Source: an uncultured Eubacteriales bacterium (GTDB lineage Bacteria; Bacillota; Clostridia; Oscillospirales; CAG-272). Taken from it: a stretch of 41,894 nt of DNA. Position 1 is the stretch's first letter. The number at the start of each line of letters is the position of its first letter. Positions 9,008 through 17,583 of this stretch are shown piece by piece. The notes under the pieces are model-generated. The model was given only the letters and a program-made list of their open reading frames with translations, had not been told where the DNA came from and searched no databases. The position numbers and the translations under genes were made by a program. The DNA lies in assembly GCA_934503195.1 (NCBI GenBank), contig CAKSVM010000019.1, positions 1-41,894 on the forward strand. Reading direction: 5' to 3'.

Positions 9008-10468
9008 TTATTTCATGTCTTCAAGTATCATGATAAGCTCCTTAAAAAGCTTTATCGAGTCCTCGATCGGGCGTGTGTGCTTTTTAAGCAGTTCATTAAG
9101 ATAAAAAAGTTTGTAAAGCCGCGAAAAGCCCTGATCGGTGATAAGAAACTCGCTGTGTCCGCCAGAGAGATCATAGTCCGATGCCGTCTTTACAAAATAC
9201 ACGCCGCGGTCGCCGTAGCAGATCACTTCGGTACTGAGATATTCCGAGTCGTCCTTCAGGATATAAAAATTGACGAACGGATTATTAACACACTGGTCTA
9301 TGAAATTTTTGAAAATACTGATCCGCTCACTGACGGTGAACGGACGCATCGCGAAGATATGATTCTTCTGCCGTCCGGTCATCGTGAAGGCGCGCATATC
9401 TTTTTCCGAGAAGATCATATGCGTCACGCGCTTTTTGGAGAAAATATTCCTGAATCGTTTCTCGTGGATTGCCGAAAGATCCAGAATAAATTCTTTTATA
9501 CTCGGAAGGAGAATCTTTTTCTCGCGCAGGCCGTCGACAAACGCGGCGTAGACTATATCGCGCTCGACCAAACTCACGCAGATATCGGGTAAAAACGCGT
9601 AGATATCCGAACCCTGTTCGAGCTTATACGCACTCTCTGTGTATCCGAGATAATCCGCCGCCGTCGCGATAACCGGGAACTCGCTTTTCAGAGGATGACA
9701 GAGATTTGCAGCATTCTCAAATCTTTTTGCCATGTGGTCGAAGGTTCCCTTTGCCGTGTGGGTAAGGATACCTGAATCCGTGGAATCGAAGGTCAGCTGA
9801 TATTCGCGCACCGAATTCCGGGTATCGGAAGTCTCAATGAAGATCAGATCATTTTCAGCCGCTCCGGTACTCCGGTCATAGAAACAGGCATGATAATTGT
9901 TATTATAAATTACCGGGAAGACGGTACGGATACGCGCGGCAAGTTCCGACTCACCGTCCGGTGAAGGGATATAATGCCTTATCGAAAGGCCGTGATTTTG
10001 TCTGAGAGCCTTTTCAGCGAGCCGGATTACCGGATCAAAGCAGCAACCAACAATGAGAATCCGCTTTACAATTTTATTCGGATCGTCAATAAACTCCAAG
10101 GCATCTGACTCACTGATAAAATCGCCTGTCGCGTCAAGGAGTCTGAAGGAGAAATTTACAGCAGCATCAGGCTTCAGCAAATCAAGCATTTTCTGTTCAG
10201 CCAGATATTTGTCGCAGCCCTTTATTGTACGGCAGGCCGCGGACTCACATCTTTCCTTTTCGCTGTCAGAAAGGGCGAGCTTCGGGGATTTTACAAGGTC
10301 ATCTGATATTCTTTCAATCGAGCGGGTTCCGGCGGTATCACCGAGTGCGCGGACAAGAGTAGTCTTACTCTTATAATCAAGAATCCGCGCAAGTCCGCTT
10401 ACCGAAATTCCTCTGTCCGCGAGCAGAGCCGTCAGAAATTCCGGAAAGCATTCTTCGTCATATGTCAT
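9008..10468 (-). CDS. HTH-domain protein of unknown function, partner of the zinc-ribbon membrane protein
   Basis: This 486-residue protein has an N-terminal helix-turn-helix-like region (about residues 10-60; RGISVSGLARILDYKSKTTL reads as a Cro/CI-type HTH). A long C-terminal part without recognised motifs follows, with regular alpha/beta pattern, for example KIVKRILIVGCCFDPVIRL and an aromatic C-terminal helix set. It has no signal peptide or membrane segment, so it is probably a cytoplasmic DNA-binding sensor. Codon use looks visibly more A+T-rich than in the sugar operons on either side, perhaps indicating separate origin or weaker expression. The start ATG follows a run of G (AGGGGGGGC) serving as ribosome site. 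It is transcribed ahead of the zinc-ribbon gene with 20 nt between them. Confidence 0.7.
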   Translation of the reverse strand: MTYDEECFPEFLTALLADRGISVSGLARILDYKSKTTLVRALGDTAGTRSIERISDDLVKSPKLALSDSEKERCESAACRTIKGCDKYLAEQKMLDLLKPDAAVNFSFRLLDATGDFISESDALEFIDDPNKIVKRILIVGCCFDPVIRLAEKALRQNHGLSIRHYIPSPDGESELAARIRTVFPVIYNNNYHACFYDRSTGAAENDLIFIETSDTRNSVREYQLTFDSTDSGILTHTAKGTFDHMAKRFENAANLCHPLKSEFPVIATAADYLGYTESAYKLEQGSDIYAFLPDICVSLVERDIVYAAFVDGLREKKILLPSIKEFILDLSAIHEKRFRNIFSKKRVTHMIFSEKDMRAFTMTGRQKNHIFAMRPFTVSERISIFKNFIDQCVNNPFVNFYILKDDSEYLSTEVICYGDRGVYFVKTASDYDLSGGHSEFLITDQGFSRLYKLFYLNELLKKHTRPIEDSIKLFKELIMILEDMK

Positions 10469-10499
10469 TTTAGCCCCCCCTGTTTACATATTCTATTAT

Positions 10500-10528
10500 A
10501 TTTTATCACATTATTCACGAAATGTAAA
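10500..10528 (-). promoter_or_regulatory. Promoter of the HTH/zinc-ribbon gene pair (TTTACA-N17-TAAAAT)
   Basis: On the minus strand there is a -35 TTTACA (10523-10528), a 17-bp spacer and -10 TAAAAT (10500-10505) with TGA in front (extended -10). It lies about 32 bp upstream of the start codon at 10468. Confidence 0.7.
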
Positions 10529-10687
10529 TACCAAAATGAATGCCGACACAAAATAATGTGTACAGAGTGGAAAATAAAAGAACCGCCATGAAGGCAGTCC
10601 GGGTATAGGGGGAATGTATGGGAACGTGGCTAATAGTTTTTGGAAGATGGAAATGCCTGTTATGGCCGCCGCGGCAAGCAAAGACAC

Positions 10688-10715
10688 GCGAAGCGCGGCT
10701 GAAGCCGCGCTTCGC
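10688..10715. repeat. Perfect 12-bp palindrome, likely terminator/intergenic element after the GH42-like gene
   Basis: The arms GCGAAGCGCGGC and GCCGCGCTTCGC flank the loop TGAA. It lies 45 nt past the end of the minus-strand operon that stops at 10760, with a poor T tract (GTGTCTTTGCTT), so it may be a weak terminator. Its right arm plus flank (GCCGCGCTTCGCACC) recurs exactly at about 36360-36374 in another spacer, suggesting a dispersed intergenic element. The remainder of the gap 10529-10759 shows no credible gene. Confidence 0.6.
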
Positions 10716-10759
10716 ACCTCCTCGTTGAATACTGTATATTTTTCGGTTCCGGGCGCGTG

Positions 10760-12922
10760 TTACATAACCCTCTCGCCGCTTTCGCTGTCATAGACGAGCG
10801 TCGTACAGGGTTCGGTAACGACACTGATTTCCCTACAGTCAAGCCGGACAGTATGCTCCCCGCCCGTGGCGAAATACACCGCAGCGTATTTCCCGGCCGC
10901 GAAGGCGCAGACGCAGTCGTCGGAATAAATCCGCGCGCCGCTCTTTTTTATAATGTCGGTGATTATGTCCTTTTCATAGATTATCCGGGACGAGAAGATC
11001 AGATTCCCCCGCGCACCGATCGCGGTCTGACCGTTTTTGTAAAGAGCAATCGGTTCGGCGTCACTGTCTTCGATCGCCCACGCCCCGCCATCGCCGCGGA
11101 ACTCGCGGCCGTTATATTCCATCGCGAGTCCCGGATCTACCGCCGCAAGACGCGCTCCGAAAAGCTCCTCGATATTCCCGACTCCCGCGCTATCGCCCCG
11201 GACGATTCCGTTCTCGCCGAAATGGACGACAATCGCGCTTGCAAACCGCGATCTTATGATCTCAAGGGTTTCGTCGTCGATCCGCAGCACATTCACAAAG
11301 AAGACGCATTTATATCTCGCGGCGTCGCATTTGTCAATATCCTCGATGTAAACGCAGTCATACACCGCGCCGCATCCCGCGAGAATGCTTATGAAAATGT
11401 CGGCGTAGAATGAATATCTTCCCGCGGCAAAGGCGTTCTTGTTCGTTATCACGACGAGTACATCGGCGCGGGGTCTGTAGCCGCCGTCAAAGCAGTGACG
11501 GCGGAAATCGTTCAGCTTCTTTATCTCGTCCTGAAGCTCGCCGCGCTCCCACCATCCGGTTTTGAGGAAGATGTCGCGGAACGAGACATTCTTCGGCTCG
11601 CCCGTCTCGATTCTGACCCGAATCATCCGGTGATCATAATACCACGCGCCGTGTCCCGCGAAGAGCGGACTCAGGATATTCCTCCGCATCTGCGCGATCG
11701 AGGCGTGAAGAAGCTCGCCGTAAAGCTTTTCCGGCGTGTCTGACGTGAAGAATTTCCGCACGTTCTTCGGAAGCTCGTCGGCCGACGCCGGGTGACCGTG
11801 ACCGCACTCCTCGCCGTATGGACGCTGATCCATCTCAGTGAGCCAGAGAGTCCCGTTAAGCCTGCAAGACTCCAGAATCGCGCGTGAGAGCGTCGCGCCG
11901 TCGGGAAGCCGGTTCGCCGAATACGGAGCGGGTCCGCAGATATAATCTATATCGCTCGCGTCGCCGTTTTTCTTAAAGAATTCCTCGGTCAGAAGGTGTC
12001 CTCCGGTGGCAAAGCAGGAGGTGAAAAGCGTGTAGCCGTAGAACGCGCCCGTGAGAATCTTTCGCCCGAAGGATTCCTTGATTATCCTTCCGAAGTACTT
12101 TATCGCCTCGACGACGGTCAGCTGATGCGTATATCTTGAGTCGACGACCGCTCTGTCCTTCTTTGAGACGAGGAATTTACCGTACTCCTCCCCCGGGTCG
12201 TCCTCGGGTACAAACGGAACGCTCTCAAAGGTGAGATTTTCGCCGCCGTAGGACTCTCTGAGCTTTTCAGACGTTCTGTATTTTTCGCGGAGATACCTCA
12301 AAAAGCGCGCTCTCATCGGCTTTCCGACGTCACAGCCGAAGTTGTGCCACTCACCGTTCACTCCGTACGCCAGCTGAATTCCCGCGATCGCGTCGCCCTC
12401 GACCGTGCCGTCAAGCTCATGACAGAGTCTTCCGAGAATCTCCCCGGCCTCGCGAAGCCACTTTTCCGAAGCGATGCTCGCGCGGAGATGATGATCGTGA
12501 TCATGCGCGATCAGCCGCCAGCCCGGGCCGTTGTCGATTCCGGCAAGATCGCCGTCCTTAGTCCGGTAGATGATCTGCTCGTCGGGATTGTCGCGGAGCC
12601 ACCAGTATGGCGGGTTCATGTGGAGTCTTATGAAGATTCCCGCGTCTGGGTTCGCCTGCAACGCCCCGGCGATCTCCTCGCGTATCGGAGTGAAATCGGG
12701 TTCGTCAACCTTGTTCCAGCAGAGATTTATCGCGGTGTCGATATTTACGAGATTTATCCCCGATTTTCCGAAGAGCGCGATATTCTTCTGCGCGTAGAGC
12801 GTGTTCGTCTTCGAGGCCGGAATGTCGCTCAGACCGTAGATGAAGGGCGGGACGTTTTCCCCGTTTATGTAAAGTTCAGGGAAGTTATTATCGTTTCTTA
12901 TCTCAATTTCCCTTATTTTCAT
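10760..12922 (-). CDS. GH42-like clan GH-A glycoside hydrolase, cytoplasmic
   Basis: This 720-residue protein has the plan of family 42-type beta-galactosidases: an N-terminal (beta/alpha)8 barrel (about 1-410), a middle alpha/beta trimerisation-like domain (about 460-620) and a small C-terminal beta domain. Candidate catalytic residues are the Glu in YGVNGEWHNFG (about residue 190, acid/base) and the Glu in LWLTEMDQR (about 363, nucleophile); the spacing of roughly 172 matches GH42 enzymes. The substrate entry NPPYWWLRDNP is also typical of the clan. There is no signal peptide. It begins 1 nt after the stop of the solute-binding protein gene with no clear ribosome site, so translation is probably coupled. 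Its place behind a MurNAc-salvage gene set suggests a sugar scavenged by the same pathway, but the substrate is not determinable. Confidence 0.72.
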   Translation of the reverse strand: MKIREIEIRNDNNFPELYINGENVPPFIYGLSDIPASKTNTLYAQKNIALFGKSGINLVNIDTAINLCWNKVDEPDFTPIREEIAGALQANPDAGIFIRLHMNPPYWWLRDNPDEQIIYRTKDGDLAGIDNGPGWRLIAHDHDHHLRASIASEKWLREAGEILGRLCHELDGTVEGDAIAGIQLAYGVNGEWHNFGCDVGKPMRARFLRYLREKYRTSEKLRESYGGENLTFESVPFVPEDDPGEEYGKFLVSKKDRAVVDSRYTHQLTVVEAIKYFGRIIKESFGRKILTGAFYGYTLFTSCFATGGHLLTEEFFKKNGDASDIDYICGPAPYSANRLPDGATLSRAILESCRLNGTLWLTEMDQRPYGEECGHGHPASADELPKNVRKFFTSDTPEKLYGELLHASIAQMRRNILSPLFAGHGAWYYDHRMIRVRIETGEPKNVSFRDIFLKTGWWERGELQDEIKKLNDFRRHCFDGGYRPRADVLVVITNKNAFAAGRYSFYADIFISILAGCGAVYDCVYIEDIDKCDAARYKCVFFVNVLRIDDETLEIIRSRFASAIVVHFGENGIVRGDSAGVGNIEELFGARLAAVDPGLAMEYNGREFRGDGGAWAIEDSDAEPIALYKNGQTAIGARGNLIFSSRIIYEKDIITDIIKKSGARIYSDDCVCAFAAGKYAAVYFATGGEHTVRLDCREISVVTEPCTTLVYDSESGERVM

Positions 12923-12923
12923 A

Positions 12924-14372
12924 TTAACTCAGTGTGTTTATAAGCGATTCTAGCGTGTTGTTCCATTTTGTCTGTCTTTCGGCGTACATCGAGGCGATAT
13001 CGGTGCTTTTCTTTTTGATAACCTGACGGAGCATCATCGACGGGGCTTCCTGATCGCCGAACGCGTAGGAATATACCTGCGTAAACTCACAGCGGATGTT
13101 CGACATGATCAGATCAAGCATATCGGCCGAGCGTTCGTCTCTTCCGTACTTCGATTTGAGAGCGATGTCATAGTAGACCGGGACGATATCCCGCCAGCCC
13201 TCATAGGCCAGCTGATCCGAAATCACCGCGGAAATCTCCGGGTCGGCCGTGATCGGGATTACAAATCCGGTCGAGTTTCCGAGGGCGTTGTAGGTGACGT
13301 AGCTTTCCTGCGCCGCGTCGTATTTCGGGGTCGGGATTATGCCGAAGTCGGATTCCATGTCACGGAGCTTCGCCATCTGCCCGATCTCGGACATAACGAA
13401 CATTCCCTGACCGTTCTTGAAGGCCTCATTCGCCAATGATATGTCGTCCATGAAATAATACGCGTCGCCCGAGTCGAAGAAGAAGTCGTAGAGCGTATCC
13501 GTGACGTTTTTGAGCTTGTCAGAGAGTGGGAGGATCACGGGCTTTCCGTTCTCATAGCGCGTGAACTGAATGTCAAAGCTGTCGTTCCAGACGTCAACAT
13601 ACATATTTTTTCCGGTGAGATAGCCATATCGGTCGACCTCGGTCATATTTCCGTCGCCGTTGAGGTCGGCGTGGCAGAGCGCGGAATACTCGCGGAGCTT
13701 GTCAAACGTCCATTCGCCGCGGTCGACCAGATCGTAGAGATCATCGACTCCGTAGTCGCGGCAGAGATCCTTGTTGAAGAGAATCGCGTAGGTCACGTCG
13801 ATATGCGAAGTCGCGAGCGAGCCCTTCATAGTATAGGTCGCGCCGCCGATCGAAGCGGTTTCGTCCATCGTGTTCTGCCACCACGGCATATCGAGGTCGA
13901 TGTGCGGAAGGGTGTTCCAATCGAGATAATTTCCGTTCAGCGCGAGCGGCATCAGTCGGTAGGAATATCCGCCGACGAGCTGGAACGAGTCGTCGCCAGC
14001 GAGAATGCTGCTCTCAAGTGTTCCGAACCACGAACTCCAGTCCTTCGGTCCGCCGTCCGACCAGACGACGCCGAGCTTGCAGTTGTACTTGTTCTCGATC
14101 GCGATATTTCTTCGGTAAACCGCGTCTTCAAGGAGATCTCCGGTCTGCTCGAAGATGTCGAACTCATTATGGAACCGCCATTCGTAGATTGTGAAATCCC
14201 TGCCGTCGAGGTTCAGGTCGGGAGTTTTCGGCGCGAGTTCGGTTGAGACCTCCTCTGTGGTGTCGGTCGTGTTTCCGGAATCGGTGGACACGGTCTGTCC
14301 TTCCGAGGTCTGCCCGCAGGCGGTGGCGAGGAGAAGCGATAAAGTGAGAAGTGCGATGAGTGATCTTTTCAT
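12924..14372 (-). CDS. Solute-binding lipoprotein of the ABC sugar (family 1) type, EF-hand-like loop
   Basis: This 482-residue lipoprotein has a signal peptide ending in lipobox LLATAC (Cys19), then a Thr/Ser/Glu-rich linker and a two-lobed extracellular solute-binding fold. Motifs shared with the binding proteins at 30.7 and 34.6 kb are LLEDAVYRRN, MPWWQNTMDE, a Ca-binding-like loop DLNGDGNMTEVD and YGYLTGKN. It should sit on the outer membrane face and bind a carbohydrate; ligand is unknown. No permease or ATPase gene is nearby. It lies between the Eis-like gene (76-nt gap) and the GH42-like gene (1-nt gap). The start ATG follows GAAAGG by about 11 nt. Confidence 0.85.
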   Translation of the reverse strand: MKRSLIALLTLSLLLATACGQTSEGQTVSTDSGNTTDTTEEVSTELAPKTPDLNLDGRDFTIYEWRFHNEFDIFEQTGDLLEDAVYRRNIAIENKYNCKLGVVWSDGGPKDWSSWFGTLESSILAGDDSFQLVGGYSYRLMPLALNGNYLDWNTLPHIDLDMPWWQNTMDETASIGGATYTMKGSLATSHIDVTYAILFNKDLCRDYGVDDLYDLVDRGEWTFDKLREYSALCHADLNGDGNMTEVDRYGYLTGKNMYVDVWNDSFDIQFTRYENGKPVILPLSDKLKNVTDTLYDFFFDSGDAYYFMDDISLANEAFKNGQGMFVMSEIGQMAKLRDMESDFGIIPTPKYDAAQESYVTYNALGNSTGFVIPITADPEISAVISDQLAYEGWRDIVPVYYDIALKSKYGRDERSADMLDLIMSNIRCEFTQVYSYAFGDQEAPSMMLRQVIKKKSTDIASMYAERQTKWNNTLESLINTLS

Positions 14373-14448
14373 TGTTTGCCATCCTTTCCATAAATATATA
14401 AATTAAATCTGTCCGTCCGGTAGAGATCGCCGGAGCGGTAATGTCTTT

Positions 14449-15609
14449 TCAGACCCTGTCCTGAGGATTCCAAGACAGAGGAAGCGGTAAAAGCGATTCG
14501 AGGAACGCGTTTCTGACGTCGGCCGTCATAGACGGCGGGAGCGGACCATAGAGAAATCTCGCAGCCGAGAGCCGGTCGAGTGTGAGATCCGGGGATTTTT
14601 CGCAGAGTTCACAGCCATATTCGCCGCCCGAGGAATGGAATCTGAGATTTCCGTAGTCCTTAATCCCGAGAACAAATTCGCCGTCCGGAAGCTCCGAATA
14701 CCCGGCCTTAAGCTTCATCAGCGCGGACGCGACTCTTTCGTGGTTAATGATTTTGAAGCTGCTCGGAGTCGACACCGACATATTCTCGCAGATCGCCGAG
14801 AATTTTCTCACGGCTCCGGCCTGCCACGGCGCGAGTCCGAATGAGAGCTGCTTTTCCGACTCTCTCTGCCACTTCACGATCATCTCAAAGAGTACATCAT
14901 CGTTTTCCGCGAAGCTCTCGGCAATCCGTCCCAAATCCTCCGAAACGCTCAGATATCCAACGATCCGTCCATCGGCTCTTCTCGCGGCAAACGGTACATT
15001 CTTCCACGCGGTCATCGAGGAATAGACGTCATAGCAGCCGTTCTCTTCGCTTCTTATCGCCGCCATGCCGCACATACGTTGGATCCGGTTCGCTTCGATA
15101 AGCGTCTCAAAGTCGTCCGGCGGAATTTTCTCAAAGGTCTGATCGCTCTCAAAGTCCGGAAGGCATTTGTCGACGTTCCGCCCGCTCAGCGTGAACTGGT
15201 AAAGACTTCCGCATTTGTCGTAGCCGTAATTGTTGTATCTCTGCCGCAGTCCGCCGAGTCTTGACGCGTCGGCTCCGATTAGTGTGAGTTCGTCCATCGC
15301 GGCGGTCATTAGTCTCCGCATGAATCCGCGCCCCTCGTAATCGGGGCTTGTCGCGACGTTTCCGACGGTTGAAAAGAGCAGTTTCTCTCCCGCGATCACG
15401 ACCGGAAGCGGATAGATTCCGACGACCGCGCGGAGTCGTCCGTCCTCGCGGATTCCGAAATGCTTTCCCATATGCTCGTCGTCGCGGACGCACATCTTCG
15501 GAAGCGACCTTTCAAAGTTCATAGGACTCCCGTTGTGACGGCTGAAGACATCGTTTTCGAGTGCGAGCCACTCGTCGTAGTCGGTCTTCTTAAGGCGTAC
15601 AAGCTCCAT
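14449..15609 (-). CDS. Eis-like GNAT N-acetyltransferase with SCP2-type C-terminal domain
   Basis: This 386-residue protein has the three-part layout of the Eis/enhanced intracellular survival family. The first is an active GNAT domain (about 1-145) with the acetyl-CoA loop SPDYEGRGFMRRLM and closing RQRYNNYGYDKCG. The second is a degenerate GNAT-like domain (about 150-290). The third is a sterol-carrier-like C-terminal domain (about 300-386; ending LGIKDYGNLRF...TLDRLSAARFLYG). Members acetylate amines, including aminoglycosides and polyamines. In this operon, directly behind murQ with a 3-nt gap and an AAAGGAG site, an amino-sugar or peptide amine is a reasonable but unproven acceptor. It does not look like a resistance island gene. 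Confidence 0.82.
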   Translation of the reverse strand: MELVRLKKTDYDEWLALENDVFSRHNGSPMNFERSLPKMCVRDDEHMGKHFGIREDGRLRAVVGIYPLPVVIAGEKLLFSTVGNVATSPDYEGRGFMRRLMTAAMDELTLIGADASRLGGLRQRYNNYGYDKCGSLYQFTLSGRNVDKCLPDFESDQTFEKIPPDDFETLIEANRIQRMCGMAAIRSEENGCYDVYSSMTAWKNVPFAARRADGRIVGYLSVSEDLGRIAESFAENDDVLFEMIVKWQRESEKQLSFGLAPWQAGAVRKFSAICENMSVSTPSSFKIINHERVASALMKLKAGYSELPDGEFVLGIKDYGNLRFHSSGGEYGCELCEKSPDLTLDRLSAARFLYGPLPPSMTADVRNAFLESLLPLPLSWNPQDRV

Positions 15610-15612
15610 TTT

Positions 15613-16437
15613 TTACTCCTTTCCGGCCGATTTCACGGCTTTTCGTATGTTCCAGTCGTTCGCTGCAAGAAGCTTCACCGCCTCGTCCTCTCCGCACTCC
15701 AGAATTTCGCGGACGATCGAGATCACCCGGCGGCGGAGCTTTACGTTCGAGGGCTTAAGGTTTATCATCAGATTCGAATACACGTGTCCGGCCTTTATCA
15801 TCACGGCGGTCGAAAGCATATTCAGCACCATTTTCTGCACCGTCCCGGCCTTCATCCGCGTCGACCCGGTAATCGCCTCGGCTCCGGTCAGAACGACAAT
15901 CGGGATGTCGGATTCCTTCGCTATGAGACTTCCGGGATTTGAGGTCAGCCCGATAGTGACGCATCCGGCCTCCTTTGCCGCCCTCAGTGCGGAGACGACA
16001 TACATCGCGTTCCCCGCCGCCGAGATTCCGACGACATGATCATGTGGATTCAGATTCTTCGCGAGAATATCGCGTCTTCCGGCCTCTCCGCTGTCCTCCG
16101 CTCCCTCCGACGCGCGGAACATACATTCGTTCCCCCCGGCGATTATCCCCGACACAAGCGAGCTGTCAACGCCATAGGTCGGCGGACATTCGGCCGCGTC
16201 AAGGATTCCGAGCCGCCCCGAGCTTCCCGCGCCGATGTAGATGAGCCGTCCGCCCTCCGCCATTCCCGCGGCGATGCTGTCGACAGCGCGCGTGATCCCT
16301 GGAATCGCCTCTCCGACCGCCTCGGCGGCGCGGAGATTTTCGCGCTGAATCATCTGAAGCATCTCTTGGGTCGACGCCCTGTCGATTCCGAGCGTGCGGG
16401 GATTTCTCGACTCGGTGGTTTCGGTTTCGTTCGTCAT
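15613..16437 (-). CDS. murQ: N-acetylmuramic acid 6-phosphate etherase MurQ
   Basis: This 274-residue SIS-domain lyase-type enzyme cleaves the D-lactyl ether of MurNAc-6-phosphate, giving GlcNAc-6-phosphate and D-lactate. The signature IYIGAGSSGRLGILDAAECP (residues 66-85) is present. The catalytic residues fall at Glu83 and Glu114, the same numbers as in the E. coli enzyme, and the EAITGSTRMKAGT motif follows. It is somewhat shorter than the usual length of about 300. The start ATG overlaps the stop of the upstream HTH-kinase gene by 4 nt (ATGA) with an AAGGAG site, indicating coupled translation. Product GlcNAc-6-phosphate would be used by NagA (2.7-3.9 kb). Confidence 0.95.
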   Translation of the reverse strand: MTNETETTESRNPRTLGIDRASTQEMLQMIQRENLRAAEAVGEAIPGITRAVDSIAAGMAEGGRLIYIGAGSSGRLGILDAAECPPTYGVDSSLVSGIIAGGNECMFRASEGAEDSGEAGRRDILAKNLNPHDHVVGISAAGNAMYVVSALRAAKEAGCVTIGLTSNPGSLIAKESDIPIVVLTGAEAITGSTRMKAGTVQKMVLNMLSTAVMIKAGHVYSNLMINLKPSNVKLRRRVISIVREILECGEDEAVKLLAANDWNIRKAVKSAGKE

Positions 16438-17549
16438 TTTCCGTTCTCCTTTTCAAAAATCTTCATCGCCAGCGTCACCGCTCCGTTCACCGGGGCGCGG
16501 TCGAGAATCCGCAGATCATATCGTCCGGAATCCCCTAGCGCGGCTTTGAGATAACCGGGCGTCAGTTCCTCGTTGGTAAGTCCTCCGGCGAGGATCACCG
16601 GAATCCTCGCGCCGTCCGGAAACCTTTTTCCCGAGGTTTCGATCACCTTTGCCGCGAAGGCCATGTTCGAGCGGAGAATCGCCTCAGCGACGCTGTCATG
16701 TTCTGCCGCCGCGCGGAAGACCGACGGCGCGAAGGACGCGACGAGCTTTTTTCTTTCATTATATATGCGTCCGAGCAGACGCTGATTTCCGTCGGGGAAA
16801 ATTCTTTCAGCTTCGTCTGTCAGAAGCGTTTTCTCACCCGAGCCGTCGAGTGCGCGGAAGACGGCGGCAAGTCCGTCGCGGCCGATATTATACGCGCTTC
16901 CGCCGTCGTCGATGAGATAGCCCCACCCGGCAACACGTTCGATCTTCCCTTCGAACTTCGAATACGAGCAGATTCCGGTGCCGAGAATCAGCGTGATTCC
17001 GTCCCCGTCGCCGAGTCCGGCCGCGAGAATATTCATGTTGTCGCTGTCAACCTCAAACGCGCGGAATCCGAAATCCGCGAAAAATCCTGTGAGCTTCGGG
17101 CGCATATCGGCCGAGATTCCGCCCGCGATTCCGGCGAAGGCGACAATCGACGCCATCCGGCGTCCCTCGCAGATCTTTTCGATCGCCGGACGGAGAATCT
17201 CCTCGGCGGAGTCGATTCCTATATCGATCGGATTACAGCAGTCAACTCTTATTGAGGTGAGGATTTTACCCTCTCTGTCGGCGAGCGCGAGTTCGGTCTT
17301 TGTCCCTCCCCCGTCGATGCCGAGGAAACAGATCTCGTCGTCGTCCGAAAAGAGCCGTTCAAAGCTCATATGAAGCAGCTCACAGAGCCGGAAAAGCGTG
17401 GAAATATCGGGAATACTGGCCTCGCGCTCCCACTTGCTGACCGTCTTTTCGGAGAATCCGACCGCGTCCGCGAGCTGACGCTGAGTGAGTCCTAGCTTCT
17501 GCCTCTGCCAGCGCAGATTTTCGGCAAAGCACTTTCCATAATTTCTCAT
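16434..17549 (-). CDS. XRE helix-turn-helix fused to BadF/GlcNAc-kinase-type sugar kinase (MurK-like)
   Basis: This 371-residue fusion has an N-terminal XRE-type helix-turn-helix (about residues 8-62; LTQRQLADAVGFSEKTVSKW). It is followed directly by a BadF/BadG/BcrA-type ATPase fold of the GlcNAc-kinase branch (about 74-370), with phosphate motif LGIDGGGTKTE (76-86), second phosphate loop LILGTGICSYSK and GWGYLIDDGGSAYNIG. The kinase half would phosphorylate MurNAc and/or GlcNAc at O-6, as in clostridial MurK, supplying MurQ. The HTH half suggests that the same polypeptide regulates its own operon in response to sugar or ATP. This is the first gene of a minus-strand operon continuing through murQ. 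The start is uncertain: ATG at 17549, or TTG at 17552, which is nearer to the AGGAGG site at 17563-17568. Confidence 0.85.
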   Translation of the reverse strand: MRNYGKCFAENLRWQRQKLGLTQRQLADAVGFSEKTVSKWEREASIPDISTLFRLCELLHMSFERLFSDDDEICFLGIDGGGTKTELALADREGKILTSIRVDCCNPIDIGIDSAEEILRPAIEKICEGRRMASIVAFAGIAGGISADMRPKLTGFFADFGFRAFEVDSDNMNILAAGLGDGDGITLILGTGICSYSKFEGKIERVAGWGYLIDDGGSAYNIGRDGLAAVFRALDGSGEKTLLTDEAERIFPDGNQRLLGRIYNERKKLVASFAPSVFRAAAEHDSVAEAILRSNMAFAAKVIETSGKRFPDGARIPVILAGGLTNEELTPGYLKAALGDSGRYDLRILDRAPVNGAVTLAMKIFEKENGK

Positions 17550-17583
17550 CAAATATCGCGTGTCCTCCTGAAGTTTTTATGTT

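Noticed and set aside
10511..10717. 68-residue hydrophobic open frame on the minus strand
   Set aside because: It starts within the 12-bp palindrome with a GTG too close to its ribosome-like GAGGAG, and it crosses the promoter of the next gene.
14449..15609. Aminoglycoside-resistance gene
   Set aside because: Eis-type fold alone does not show drug resistance. The gene is embedded in a metabolic operon with matching codon use and no mobile-element signs.
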